A stretch of DNA of 64,000 nt from Lysobacter sp. yr284 (lineage in GTDB: Bacteria; Pseudomonadota; Gammaproteobacteria; Xanthomonadales; Xanthomonadaceae), in NCBI RefSeq assembly GCF_900107375.1, contig NZ_FNPT01000001.1, positions 744,001 through 808,000 of the forward strand, given 5' to 3'. Positions 26,538-35,396 of this stretch are shown piece after piece (the first letter of the stretch is position 1; each line of letters starts with the position of its first letter). The notes beneath the pieces were generated by a model. It was not told where the DNA came from and did not search any database. It saw nothing but the letters and a program-made list of their open reading frames with translations. A program made the position numbers and the translations under genes.

Positions 26538-26825
26538 TCAGGCCGCCATCGGCCGATGCTGCTCGGGATAGATCGCCGGCAGGTTGTGCTGCGGGATCGC
26601 CAGCAGGCCGCTGACATCGGTCGAGGCGACGATGCTGTAGCCGCGCGCGTCGATGTCGTTGCCGATCGCGCGCCAGTCGAGCTTGGGCATGGCCAGGCCG
26701 GTGTCGATGGTCCAGCCGAAGCGCAGGGCGCCGAGCGCGCGCATCTCGTCCAGCGGCAGCCAGCTGTCGGACGGTGCGACCACATACCCCTCGTTGTCGC
26801 CTACCACGAATACGTCTACGCGCAT
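26538..26825 (-). CDS. Small hypothetical protein, 95 aa
   Basis: A soluble protein starting MRVDVFVVGDNEGYVVAPSD, then LDEMRALGALRFGWTIDTG, LDWRAIGNDIDARGYSIVAS and TDVSGLLAI, ending in a polar tail. The sequence is balanced and strand-rich, so the gene looks real, but I do not recognise it. An upstream in-frame ATG at 26876 would add 17 residues. The start at 26825 was preferred because the conserved-looking hydrophobic strand begins there. No clear partner genes. Confidence 0.55.
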   Translation of the reverse strand: MRVDVFVVGDNEGYVVAPSDSWLPLDEMRALGALRFGWTIDTGLAMPKLDWRAIGNDIDARGYSIVASTDVSGLLAIPQHNLPAIYPEQHRPMAA

Positions 26826-26876
26826 TTTCGTCACTGCCTTGTCTGCCTGTGTCGCGGGCCGGCGCATGGTGTCCAT

Positions 26877-27377
26877 CGGGGCGATAAAAAAGAGTGAAGA
26901 AGAAATGGTCGATTGGTAAAGACCGCGGCGGCGAGCAGTTTGAGTTCACCTTCTATGCAAGCCGATGACAGCCGCCGGTCCGGATCGGCGACGGCCGCCC
27001 TGCCGCATTCAGGATGCCGCGCGGGCGTCGCAGGGGCCGCGACCGGCGCCCGTCGCCGACCGGCGGCGCGACGTTGCCGGGTGAGACGCGACTGAGCTTC
27101 AATACTGCGCAACGGCGCCACGCCAATGGCATGGTCTTGCCGCCTACGGGCCGCGCAGGGGAGTTCCTGCGGCCCGCAGGCGAGCGCAGGCGCGACGCCG
27201 TCCGCGCCAGCTCCCGGTCCCACCCCGTCCGTGCGACAAGAACGCCGCCGGTGCGCGCCGCGCGCCGGCGATCCGGTTGCCCACGCTGTAAGCACGTTGT
27301 CCGCAAGCGACTCGCTCTCACCCGGCACGCCCTCGACATCCCGCTCCCACACGTCATTTTCTAAGGAAGGAAACGAC
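26877..27377. other. 500-bp intergenic region upstream of the giant repeat protein
   Basis: No convincing gene is seen. It must hold the promoters of the divergent small gene and of the giant secreted protein. AAGGAAGG just before 27378 is the ribosome binding site of the latter. Confidence 0.5.
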
Positions 27378-30300
27378 ATGCCCTTTTCATCGCAATCCCC
27401 ATCCGGTCGCTGGACCTGGTGCGGCGCCGCCGCGGCGCTGGGCCTGGCCGCCGCCGCGACCGCGCTGCACATCGGCACCGCCGACGCAGCGCTGCAAGCG
27501 CTGCCGCCCGAACTGGCGCGCAGCCTCGCGCTGCATCCGCGCGAAGCGCGCACGCAGCTGCCCGACGGCAGCTGGCTGGTGCTCGAACGCGACGGCAGCG
27601 CGCTCAAGCGGGTCGAAGACCGCGCCGGCGGCCGCACCCTGCGGCGCTGGCCGCTGGCTTCGCCGCGCCGCTACGCCAGCCTGAGCCTGCTGCCGAGCGG
27701 CCGCGCGCTGCTGTGGGGCGGCGTCGACGCGCAGCATCGCCTGCAAGCCGGCGGGCTGTGGTTCGATCCGGCCGCCGCCGCGCTGACGCCGGCCACCGAG
27801 GTGCCGCTGTCGCCGCGCGCCGGCCACGCCGCCAGCGTGCTCAGCGACGGCCGCTTGCTGGTCACCGGCGGCTGGACCGCCGCCGCCGATGCCGGCGCGC
27901 GCGCCGAAACCTGGGACGAACGCGACCCGCGCGCCGCCGTCGCGGCGGCGGCGCCGGCGCGGCTGGGCCATCGCGCCCGGGTCGAAGCCGACGGCCGTGT
28001 GCGCCTGTTCGACGGCCTGGATGGGCAAGGCCGCGCGCAGGCGCAGGACCAGTTCTACGATCCCGCGCGCGGCGCCGCCCGCGCCGCGGCGAGCGCGCCG
28101 GCGGCCGCGGCCGCGCCGCGCCTGAGCGCGTCCTCGCCGCGCGATGGCCAGACCGCCGTCGCCACCGACGCGCGCCTGTCGCTGCGCTTCAGCGAACCGC
28201 TGCGCGCCGGCGAACTCAACGCCGCCAGCGTCACCCTGCTCGGCCCCGGCGGCTACGCCGCGGTGCAGGTGACCCCGGCCGAAGCCGGCCGCCTGCTGTT
28301 CGTGACGCCGCGCCAGCGCCTGCAGGCGAATGCCGAGTACTCGCTGCTGGTCGACGGCGCGCACGCGCGCAACGGCCTGCCGCTGACGCCGACCGTGGTC
28401 GATTTCGCCACCGGCGCGGCGCGCGCCGACGCCGCGACCGGCGACGCCGCCGCCGGCAAAAACCCGCCCCAACCCGGCCAGCGCACCGCGCAGGCCAAGC
28501 CGGTCCGCGCAACGGCGGCCGCGCCCGCAGCGGCCGCGCCCGCAGCGCGACCGGCCGCGTCCGCTGCCGCGCGCAACGCCACGCCCGCCAAGCCCCAGCG
28601 CGACAGCGCGCGCACGGCGCTGGCCGCGGCGGACGTCGTCGTCGACGGCGCGTCCGTGTCGGTGCAGACCGACAACGCCGAGGAAGCGGTCGAATTCGGC
28701 TTCGACATCGCCCAGGCCGGCGACTACGGCCTGGGCCTGTCCGGATTCGCCACGCCCGGTTCCACCGCGGCCGCGACGCTGACCGTGCAAGCCAGCGCCG
28801 GCACCGTGGCGACCCTGGCCTGCGCGGCCGCCGACGACGGCTGCGGCGCCAACCTGCCGGCGCTCGCGCCGGGGCGCTACACCGCGCGGGTGCAGCCGCC
28901 GTCCGGCGCGACGCTGCGCTTCGCCGCGACCCTCAGCCGCGACCTGTCCGCCGGCCTGTTCCCGGGCTACGGCCGTCCCATCGCCCTCACCCGCCGCGGC
29001 CGCGACGCCTCGGTGGACCTCGCCGTCCCCGGCGCCAGCCATCTGCAGGTCAGCGCGCAGAGCACCCAGCCGGCCGCGCGCGAGGTGCGCTACACGCTGT
29101 ACGCGGACGACGGCACGCTGCTGCAGAGCCTCGCCGTCGCCGGCGCCCACGAGGTGATCGACCTGGCCACGCCGGAACGCGGCACCTACCGCCTGCGCAT
29201 CGACCCGGCCTACGGCGCGACCTACGCCGCCACGCTCTCCATCGGCTACGGCGCCGCCAACGTGTTGGTCGCCGACGGCCCGGTCCGCGACTTCGTCTCC
29301 GAGCCCGGCGTGCCGGTGCGGATGCAGTTCGTGCTGGAAAGCGGTCGCCCGCTCGGCCTGGGCATCGGCAATCTCAGCATCGCCGGCAGCGGTCAGCCGG
29401 CCACGCTGCAGTTGTACAAGCCCGACGGCAGCTCGGCGCTCACGCCGAAGTCGTGCCTGCCGGCCAACGGCGGCTGCGACCAGGCGCTGGCGGTGTACGC
29501 CAGCTACCTGCCGCCCGGCGTCTACACCGCCGCGCTCACGCCGCCGGCCAACGGCACCGCGCGATTCAGCGCCGCGCTGAGCAGCGAACGCACGGCCGAC
29601 ATCGCCCTGGGCGGCAGCGCCAGCCTGAGCCTGGACCGCTACGGCCGCAACGGCCGCTTCGCCTTCGATCTCGCCGCCGGACAGGTGTTGCAGTTGAACG
29701 TCTCGCCCGACACGGTGCCGGCGCAGCGCCCGGTCGGCTACAGCCTGGTCGGTCCTGACGGCGCAACTGTTTTCGTCAAGCCGCCGGCGGTCGGCGCGCA
29801 GTCGCTGGTCGCCGCCGCGACCAAGGCCGGGCGCTACGCCTGGGTGGTGGACCCGCAGCAAGGCGAGCTGGCGACCGTGAACGCCACCCTGACCCAGGCC
29901 AGCGGCTCCACCGCGATCGGCGCCGAGCCGGTGTCGCTGTCCACCCAGGCCTCCGGCGCGCGCGCGAGCTTCAGCTTCGCCAATCCGCAACGCAGCGACC
30001 TGGGCATCGGCATCGCCGACCTGCAGCTCGTCGGCGGCGCGTCCTACGCCGACGTCACGGTACGCAACTCGCGCAACGCGCTCATCGCCAGCGAGCAATG
30101 CCACGCCGACGCCGCGCGCGGCGGCTGCGACATCGACCTGCGCGATCTCGCCGCCGACGTGTACACGGTCGAACTCGTCCCGCACGACGGCCAGGGCCTG
30201 CTGAGCCTGCGCGCGGCGGTCAGCGAGGACCTGGTGCTGCCGCTGTCGCGCGCGCAGCCGGTCGACCTGCAAATCGCCCGGATCGGCCAGAACGCGACCC

Positions 30301-31841
30301 TGGAGTACGACGCCGGCGCCGGCGAGAACCTCAACGTCGCCATCACCGGCCAGCTCACCGGCCCGGCCGGTCGCTTCGTGCGCTACGGCCTGCAGGCCCC
30401 GCCCGGCTACGAGATCGCCAACAACTCGGTCGGCGCCAACGGCAGCGGCGGCATGAGCCGGGAGAACGTCGCCGCCGGCCGCTACCGCGTGCGCATCGAT
30501 CCCGAGTACGGCGCGACGGTGTCCGCGCGCGTGGCGATGATCGACGACTTCGCCGACGAACTCGTCGTCGACGGCGCGCCCCGGCAGATCGCCACCCAGC
30601 TGAGCGACCAGAGCGTGCGGCTGTCGTTCCAGGTCGAACCCGGCGCCCGCCTCGGCCTGGGCATGGATCAGTTGAGCGGCATGCAGCCGTTCCCGCTCGA
30701 CCTGACCCTGTCGGCCGCCGACGGCCGCGTGGTGTGGACCGACCTGTGCCGCGAGATGGACAAGAGCTGCGCGTTCAATCTCGACGGACTGCCCGGCGGC
30801 CGCTACACGCTCAAGGTCGATCCGCCCAGCCAACAGGGGCCGTACGGCTTCCGCGCGACGCTGAGCTCGGATCTGGAACTGCCGCTGACGCTGGGCCAGA
30901 CGCTGGCGCTGCAGCAGGACCGCTGGGGCCGCAACGTGCGCCTGCGCTTCCATGCCGAACCCGGCGACGATCTCTACCTCGCCGTCGCCGACGTGACCCG
31001 GCTGTCGCCGCCGCCCGGATCGGACCGGCGCGACATCCAGTACACCCTGCGCGGCCCCGACGGCGAGACGATCCGCAGCGATTCCGACGACGACGGCCTG
31101 TCGATGCGCATCTCCGAGCTGACCCAGAGCGGCGACTACACCCTGACCATCGACCCGCCGCTGGGCGACGCGCTGGGCGCCAACGTCTGGCTCGGCCGCA
31201 ACCAGCCGCTCGGCGAACTGGCGATCGACGGCGATGCCGCGGTGTTCGCCTCGCCGCTGCCCGGCGCGCCGATGCGGGTGAGCGTGCAGGCCCCGGCCAA
31301 CGCCAAGCTGCGCTTCGGCATCGCCCCGGACGGGCCGGTGCCGGCGCGCGGTTTCATCGTCAACGGCCTGCGCTGTTATTTCGGCGACAACGACGCGCCC
31401 GGCTGCGCCTACGGCATGCAGACCACCGAGGCCGGCCGCTATGAGATCAGCGTGTACCAGGACTACCTGGTCCCGCCGACCCAGTTCCGCGTGCGCGCGA
31501 TCGTCAGCACCACCTACGAGGCCGCCCTGCAGCTGGGCGTGCCGCAACCGCTGAACCTGCGCAGCGGCCAGAACGCCTTGCTGAGTCTCCACGGCACCGC
31601 CGGGCAACGCCTGCGGCTGACGGTGTCGGGACAGGCCACGCTGCCCGCCGGTTACAAGGCGTACTACAGCCTGCGCCGGCCCGGCGAACGCCTGCCCGAC
31701 TTCAGCGCCGTCGCCGACGCGGCGGCCGGCACCTGGGAGCTCCCGCCGCTGCTGGCGACCGGCGACTACGTGCTGGAAGCCACCGCGATCGGCTGGCCCG
31801 GCCTGCAGACCACGGTGCTGCTGGAGCCGACGACGCCCTGA
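27378..31841 (+). CDS. Giant secreted protein: kelch-like, Ig-like and five tandem ~215-aa units
   Basis: A 1487-residue exported protein. Signal region up to TADA-AL (about residue 37). Residues about 95-225 have kelch-like turns (LLPSGRALLWGGVD, LSDGRLLVTGGW). Residues about 245-350 form a Big_5-type Ig-like domain (SSPRDGQTAVATDARLSLRF). An Ala/Pro/Lys linker follows at about 355-425. Five tandem units then occupy about 431-642, 643-857, 858-1074, 1075-1293 and 1294-1487. Each has a G-L-G-I/M-type strand (varied in unit 5), a pair of cysteines 6-11 residues apart, a G-x-Y-T strand and an R-x-G/W-R/Q-N block. They resemble paired PPC-like beta-sandwiches. No enzyme motif is visible. The start was set by AAGGAAGG; the open frame upstream is low complexity. 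A secreted adhesive or carrier role is a guess. Confidence 0.8.
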   Translation: MPFSSQSPSGRWTWCGAAAALGLAAAATALHIGTADAALQALPPELARSLALHPREARTQLPDGSWLVLERDGSALKRVEDRAGGRTLRRWPLASPRRYASLSLLPSGRALLWGGVDAQHRLQAGGLWFDPAAAALTPATEVPLSPRAGHAASVLSDGRLLVTGGWTAAADAGARAETWDERDPRAAVAAAAPARLGHRARVEADGRVRLFDGLDGQGRAQAQDQFYDPARGAARAAASAPAAAAAPRLSASSPRDGQTAVATDARLSLRFSEPLRAGELNAASVTLLGPGGYAAVQVTPAEAGRLLFVTPRQRLQANAEYSLLVDGAHARNGLPLTPTVVDFATGAARADAATGDAAAGKNPPQPGQRTAQAKPVRATAAAPAAAAPAARPAASAAARNATPAKPQRDSARTALAAADVVVDGASVSVQTDNAEEAVEFGFDIAQAGDYGLGLSGFATPGSTAAATLTVQASAGTVATLACAAADDGCGANLPALAPGRYTARVQPPSGATLRFAATLSRDLSAGLFPGYGRPIALTRRGRDASVDLAVPGASHLQVSAQSTQPAAREVRYTLYADDGTLLQSLAVAGAHEVIDLATPERGTYRLRIDPAYGATYAATLSIGYGAANVLVADGPVRDFVSEPGVPVRMQFVLESGRPLGLGIGNLSIAGSGQPATLQLYKPDGSSALTPKSCLPANGGCDQALAVYASYLPPGVYTAALTPPANGTARFSAALSSERTADIALGGSASLSLDRYGRNGRFAFDLAAGQVLQLNVSPDTVPAQRPVGYSLVGPDGATVFVKPPAVGAQSLVAAATKAGRYAWVVDPQQGELATVNATLTQASGSTAIGAEPVSLSTQASGARASFSFANPQRSDLGIGIADLQLVGGASYADVTVRNSRNALIASEQCHADAARGGCDIDLRDLAADVYTVELVPHDGQGLLSLRAAVSEDLVLPLSRAQPVDLQIARIGQNATLEYDAGAGENLNVAITGQLTGPAGRFVRYGLQAPPGYEIANNSVGANGSGGMSRENVAAGRYRVRIDPEYGATVSARVAMIDDFADELVVDGAPRQIATQLSDQSVRLSFQVEPGARLGLGMDQLSGMQPFPLDLTLSAADGRVVWTDLCREMDKSCAFNLDGLPGGRYTLKVDPPSQQGPYGFRATLSSDLELPLTLGQTLALQQDRWGRNVRLRFHAEPGDDLYLAVADVTRLSPPPGSDRRDIQYTLRGPDGETIRSDSDDDGLSMRISELTQSGDYTLTIDPPLGDALGANVWLGRNQPLGELAIDGDAAVFASPLPGAPMRVSVQAPANAKLRFGIAPDGPVPARGFIVNGLRCYFGDNDAPGCAYGMQTTEAGRYEISVYQDYLVPPTQFRVRAIVSTTYEAALQLGVPQPLNLRSGQNALLSLHGTAGQRLRLTVSGQATLPAGYKAYYSLRRPGERLPDFSAVADAAAGTWELPPLLATGDYVLEATAIGWPGLQTTVLLEPTTP

Positions 31842-31982
31842 GCCCCCGCCCGCGCGCCGCCATGCGGCGCGCGGGCGGCCACGGCGGCGCCCGCCGCCGT
31901 GCGGGTGTGGCCTGCGCGCGATGCTGCGATACTGGCGCGAATCGCGCGTCCTTCCGCACGCGCCGCATCGGAATCCACGCTC

Positions 31983-32474
31983 ATGGAAGACACCACCACG
32001 CTGGCCCGGCCCGGTTGCGCTCGCCGCCGGTTCGTCGCGATGTTCGCCCTGCCGATCGCGCTGTGCGCCGTCGTCGCCGCGCCCGCCGCGTTCGCCAGCG
32101 GCCACCTGCCCGGCTTCCCGATCCCGCCGCGCAGCTTCGCCGATTACGCCGCGTGCAAGGCCTTCCTCGAACAGACCGCGCGCGACGACCGCGCCCGCGC
32201 CGAGGCCCAGCCGCGCGAGACCGAACCCGGCGTCACCCGGCAGACGCTGGTGATCAGCGACGGCGTGACCGAGTCCGGCGAGAATCAGGCCGCGTACCGC
32301 GTCCAGGTCGGCGCGCAGTTCCGCCGCCGCGACGAAGCGCGCGAGTCGATCGTGACCACGTTTTCCTACGACGAGAACAGCTACCGCTGCAACGGCGGCC
32401 AGCTCAGCGGCGAGTCCGGCGCGCGCGGTTACTACCAGCCCGGCTACGAGCCGCTTCCCGCGCCGGCGCGTTGA
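31983..32474 (+). CDS. Secreted hypothetical protein, 163 aa
   Basis: An N-terminal basic region and hydrophobic segment (MFALPIALCAVVAAPAAFAS) form a likely signal peptide with cleavage near AFA-SG. The mature part has a helix FADYAACKAFLEQTARDD followed by beta strands (TRQTLVISDGV, NQAAYRVQVGAQFRRRD, SIVTTFSYDENSYRCNGGQL). Two cysteines remain in the mature protein. The family is not recognised. It begins 142 bp after the giant repeat protein on the same strand. Confidence 0.65.
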   Translation: MEDTTTLARPGCARRRFVAMFALPIALCAVVAAPAAFASGHLPGFPIPPRSFADYAACKAFLEQTARDDRARAEAQPRETEPGVTRQTLVISDGVTESGENQAAYRVQVGAQFRRRDEARESIVTTFSYDENSYRCNGGQLSGESGARGYYQPGYEPLPAPAR

Positions 32475-32536
32475 GGCGCGCAACCGCGAGGCTGCGCAGG
32501 CCCGGATTGCTGGCGCGGTGCGCCCGGTTCGAAAAC

Positions 32537-32567
32537 GACAGCGTCGGGCCTGAAAGCCCTGCTACCA
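32537..32567. repeat. Half copy of family B repeat
   Basis: CAGCGTCGGGCCTGAAAGCC matches only the right arm of family B. It lies in the 348-bp interval 32475-32822. Confidence 0.6.
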
Positions 32568-32728
32568 AGCTGCGGCCGGCACTGCCGCTTGCGGCCTATC
32601 GCTCACGGCTCACGGCTCACGGCCGCCCTCGCCCTCGCCGGACAGGCCGTGCCGCGTGCGCAAGACCGGCGCCCAGGGCCGATTTGTTTTTTTGGGTGTT
32701 TCTGACCGGTGCAGCCGCCGCGCCGGTT

Positions 32729-32742
32729 TGACAACGTTGTCA
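32729..32742 (+). promoter_or_regulatory. LacI-type operator upstream of the GH16-like gene
   Basis: TGACAACGTTGTCA is a perfect 14-bp palindrome with a central CG, the form bound by LacI-family regulators of carbohydrate genes in Xanthomonas and relatives (for example NagR-type boxes). It overlaps a TTGACA -35-like hexamer (32728-32733) and lies 80 bp before the start codon. A LacI-family repressor that responds to glucan breakdown products is inferred; no such regulator is in the window. Confidence 0.7.
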
Positions 32743-32822
32743 TCCGTGCGCGAAGTTTGTCCGCTGCGATCCGTCGCCAGTGCGCGATCACCCGAACACT
32801 CGACCACAAAGGGACCAACCCC

Positions 32823-33821
32823 ATGGGGCAGCACCGTTGCCTGGGCGCCGGCATTCTCGCCGCGTCGATCTTCCTTGCCGGCTGCAATCAACACGCCGAC
32901 CCGGCCGCCGCGCCGGCGCCCAAGCCGGCCGAACCGGCCGCCGCCGCGCCGGCCGCGGCCGAAGCCGCGGTGTTTTTCGACGACTTCACCTACCCCGACT
33001 TCGCCGCGTTCCAGAGCAACGGCTGGAAGGTCCGCACCGAGACCGGCCATCCCGGCATCAAGGGCGCGACCTGGTCCGCCGAAGGCCTGTCCTTCCACGC
33101 CGACATCGCCGATACCCAGGGCGGCGCGGTGCGGATGAGCTCGGTCACCAACGGCAAGGCCGACAAGACCCGCCAGACCCAGTTCTGCCACGCGCGCAAA
33201 TACCGCGAAGGCACCTACGCCGCGCGCATCTTCTTCCGCGATACGCCCAGCTACGGCCCGGACGGCGACGAAGTCATCCAGACCTTCTACGCCATCAGCC
33301 CGCTCAAGGCGCCGATGGACAAGAACTACAGCGAGACCGACTTCGAGTACCTGCCCAACGGCGGCTGGGGCGAGAACAGCAAGCCGGCGATGTGGACCAC
33401 CAGCTGGGACACCTTCCAGCTCGAACCGTGGACCAAGGTCAACGAGTTCACCCGCCACGAAGGCAGCTACGCCGGCTGGCGCACCCTGGTGCTCACCGTC
33501 GCCGACAAGCAGCTCAAGTACTACGTCGACGGCAAGCTGTTCTCCGAACACAGCAGCGCGGTGTATCCGGAAGACTTCATGTCGATCAACTTCAACCTGT
33601 GGTTCATGCCCAAGGGCGCGGACGGCTCGCTGGGGCCGGTGGATTCGCCGCAGATGCGCGAGTACCAGGAAGACATCGACTGGGTGTTCTTCCACGAAGG
33701 CGCGGCGCTGTCGACCGCGGACGTGGAGAAGCAGGTCGCCGCGCTGCGCGGCAAGAACGTGGCCCACCTCGACAACGTCAAGGAACAAAGCCCGCCGCTG
33801 CCCTCGCCCTGCGGGCTCTGA
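32823..33821 (+). CDS. GH16-like glucanase lipoprotein
   Basis: A 332-residue lipoprotein. The lipobox FLAGC places the lipidated cysteine at residue 21; an Ala/Pro linker follows (27-49). The rest is a concanavalin-like beta-sandwich with the catalytic pattern E171-T-D173-F-E175 (ETDFEYLPNGGWG). This matches the ExDxE nucleophile and acid/base motif of family 16 glycoside hydrolases such as laminarinases and lichenases. Late strands (WRTLVLTVADKQLKYYVDGK, INFNLWFMPKG) also fit. The substrate is probably a beta-glucan, inferred from the family. The second residue of the motif (Thr) is usually aliphatic. A LacI-type palindrome upstream suggests sugar-responsive control. Confidence 0.8.
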   Translation: MGQHRCLGAGILAASIFLAGCNQHADPAAAPAPKPAEPAAAAPAAAEAAVFFDDFTYPDFAAFQSNGWKVRTETGHPGIKGATWSAEGLSFHADIADTQGGAVRMSSVTNGKADKTRQTQFCHARKYREGTYAARIFFRDTPSYGPDGDEVIQTFYAISPLKAPMDKNYSETDFEYLPNGGWGENSKPAMWTTSWDTFQLEPWTKVNEFTRHEGSYAGWRTLVLTVADKQLKYYVDGKLFSEHSSAVYPEDFMSINFNLWFMPKGADGSLGPVDSPQMREYQEDIDWVFFHEGAALSTADVEKQVAALRGKNVAHLDNVKEQSPPLPSPCGL

Positions 33822-33858
33822 TCGCCGCCCGCCGCCGCGCGCGGCGCCGCACCTGCCA

Positions 33859-33885
33859 AAGGCCCGCGAATGCGGGCCTTTTTCT
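33859..33885 (+). terminator. Terminator of the GH16-like gene
   Basis: AAGGCCCGC and GCGGGCCTT form a stem with a GAAT loop followed by five T residues including the stem end, 38 bp after the stop. Confidence 0.85.
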
Positions 33886-34058
33886 TGCCGGCGCGGCAGC
33901 GACCGGCGCGACCGGGCGTTTGCGCCCGCCGCGCGGGTTCACGGCCGGCCGCGCGCCGCGTTGGTAAGGGCGAACTCGGCCGACGCCGCGCGGGCGGCCC
34001 GACCGCAGCGACGGCGCCGGCGCGAGAGCGACCCCACCCGAGACACGAGGAAGCCGTC

Positions 34059-34724
34059 ATGAGCAACTACTGGCCCGAGCAGAACTTCGACACCGGCAAG
34101 TTCCACCTGCAGCTGCACCCCTACATCGCCGCGCCGGAGAACGTGTTCGATCCGCACGCGGCGCTGCAGTACGGCGCCGACTTCAAGGCCCGCTTCGCCC
34201 GCGCCGCGCCGCAAACCGACGAGATCGGCCTGCTGCAACTGATCTTCCCGCAGACGGCGGTGTTTCCGGCCACCCAGGTGCGCGCGTGGAACGTCGACAA
34301 GCGCGCGCCCACGCCCGCGCTGACGCCGATGCGCAACTGCCTGTACAGCGAACCCGGCGCGGTCATCGGCACGCACTCGCAGTTCTACGCCGGCCAGCCG
34401 ACCCGCTACCTGTCGCCGACCGAATGCTGGCTGATCGACACCCCGCGCGAGTTCAACAACCGCTTCGACCAGGGCCACTTCACCGGCGACACCACCACCA
34501 AGTTCGCCAATTACGTGGTCAACACGGTCAGCGGCAAAGTCTTCGACCAGGGCATGGTGTGGGGCTATCACGTCGTGCAGAACAGCAAGAAGCTCACCGA
34601 GTTCGAACCGGTGATCCTGGCGCCGAAGGAATCGCGGCTGAGCCAGAGCAACGAACACCTCGACGCGATCGCGCGCTTCCTCAACCTCACCCGCGAACAG
34701 GTCAAGAACTACATCGCCACCTGA
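34059..34724 (+). CDS. Hypothetical protein, 221 aa
   Basis: A soluble protein without signal peptide or membrane segment. It begins MSNYWPEQNFDTGKFHLQLH. Blocks seen include FPQTAVFPATQVRAWNVDKR, SEPGAVIGTHSQFYAGQPTR, YLSPTECWLIDTPREFNN and FANYVVNTVSGKVFDQGMVW. The C-terminus is a helix (LDAIARFLNLTREQVKNYI). Aromatic and Asn-rich strands suggest a beta-rich fold. I do not recognise the family. The ATG at 34059 follows a GAGGAAG ribosome binding site. It stands alone before the tRNA gene. Confidence 0.7.
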   Translation: MSNYWPEQNFDTGKFHLQLHPYIAAPENVFDPHAALQYGADFKARFARAAPQTDEIGLLQLIFPQTAVFPATQVRAWNVDKRAPTPALTPMRNCLYSEPGAVIGTHSQFYAGQPTRYLSPTECWLIDTPREFNNRFDQGHFTGDTTTKFANYVVNTVSGKVFDQGMVWGYHVVQNSKKLTEFEPVILAPKESRLSQSNEHLDAIARFLNLTREQVKNYIAT

Positions 34725-34818
34725 GCGCACGCGGCCGGGCCGCCGCGCCGGCCGCGCGCGGGCGCGCCCGGCGGCGCATCGCCCCGTCCCGCCCCACCGC
34801 AGCGCGACCGCGTCCGAA

Positions 34819-34847
34819 TTGACCGCCCTGCCCCCGGCGCCTAGAAT
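34819..34847 (+). promoter_or_regulatory. Promoter of tRNA-Thr
   Basis: TTGACC and TAGAAT are separated by 17 bp. The -10 ends 11 bp before the first base of the mature tRNA. Confidence 0.8.
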
Positions 34848-34858
34848 TGCCGTCCTTC

Positions 34859-34934
34859 GCCGGAATAGCTCAGTTGGTAGAGCGGCGCATTCGTAATGCG
34901 TAGGTCGCAGGTTCGATTCCTGTTTCCGGCACCA
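34859..34934 (+). tRNA. tRNA-Thr (anticodon CGT)
   Basis: A 76-base cloverleaf with acceptor stem GCCGGAA/TTCCGGC, D arm (GCTCAGTTGGTAGAGC), anticodon loop TTCGTAA with CGT at 34892-34894, T arm (GTTCGATTCC region) and an encoded CCA end. It reads ACG codons, which are frequent in a GC-rich genome. Confidence 0.97.
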
Positions 34935-35005
34935 AGTAACCCCGAGAACAGCCCAACCGCCCGGCCAACGATCCAACGGCCGCGCCGCGTCCGGACGCCT
35001 CTCCC

Positions 35006-35036
35006 AAACGGCCCCGCCTCCACGCGGGGCCGTTTG
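35006..35036 (+). terminator. Terminator after tRNA-Thr
   Basis: AAACGGCCCCGC and GCGGGGCCGTTT form a 12-bp stem, followed by GCGTTT. The remainder of the interval up to 35396 is GC-rich with no gene seen. Confidence 0.75.
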
Positions 35037-35396
35037 CGTTTCCGGCGCCGCCCGATCCGGCCGCGCGCGGATGGCGCCCGGCTGCGCATCCCGGCGCCCG
35101 GCCTGCGCCACCCGCGCCCGCGCCATCCCTGCCCGCGCCGCGCCGTCCGCCTGGCGAAACCCGCAAGCGTGGCGCCGTCTTCGCGACTGCGCCGCCCCCA
35201 GCGCACGCCCGGTGCGCTTCGCCGCGCACGCCCGATCCGCGACCTCGTTGCCGCTTTGCGCCATAGCGCACGTCGAATGTGCTGTTTTGTGCGCTCGCGC
35301 CAAGGCGGGGCGCTTGCCGATGGCCGAGTCTCGCCGCGCGGCGCGGGTGCAGGGGGCCGCTGCCGCTGCCACCTTTCTTCGCAGCAGGAGCCCCCC

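Noticed and set aside
27387-32483. Open frame of about 1700 codons on the minus strand
   Set aside because: It is antisense to the giant secreted protein and reads as Arg/Ala/Gly/Gln/Val low complexity. Long shadow frames are expected in very GC-rich coding DNA.
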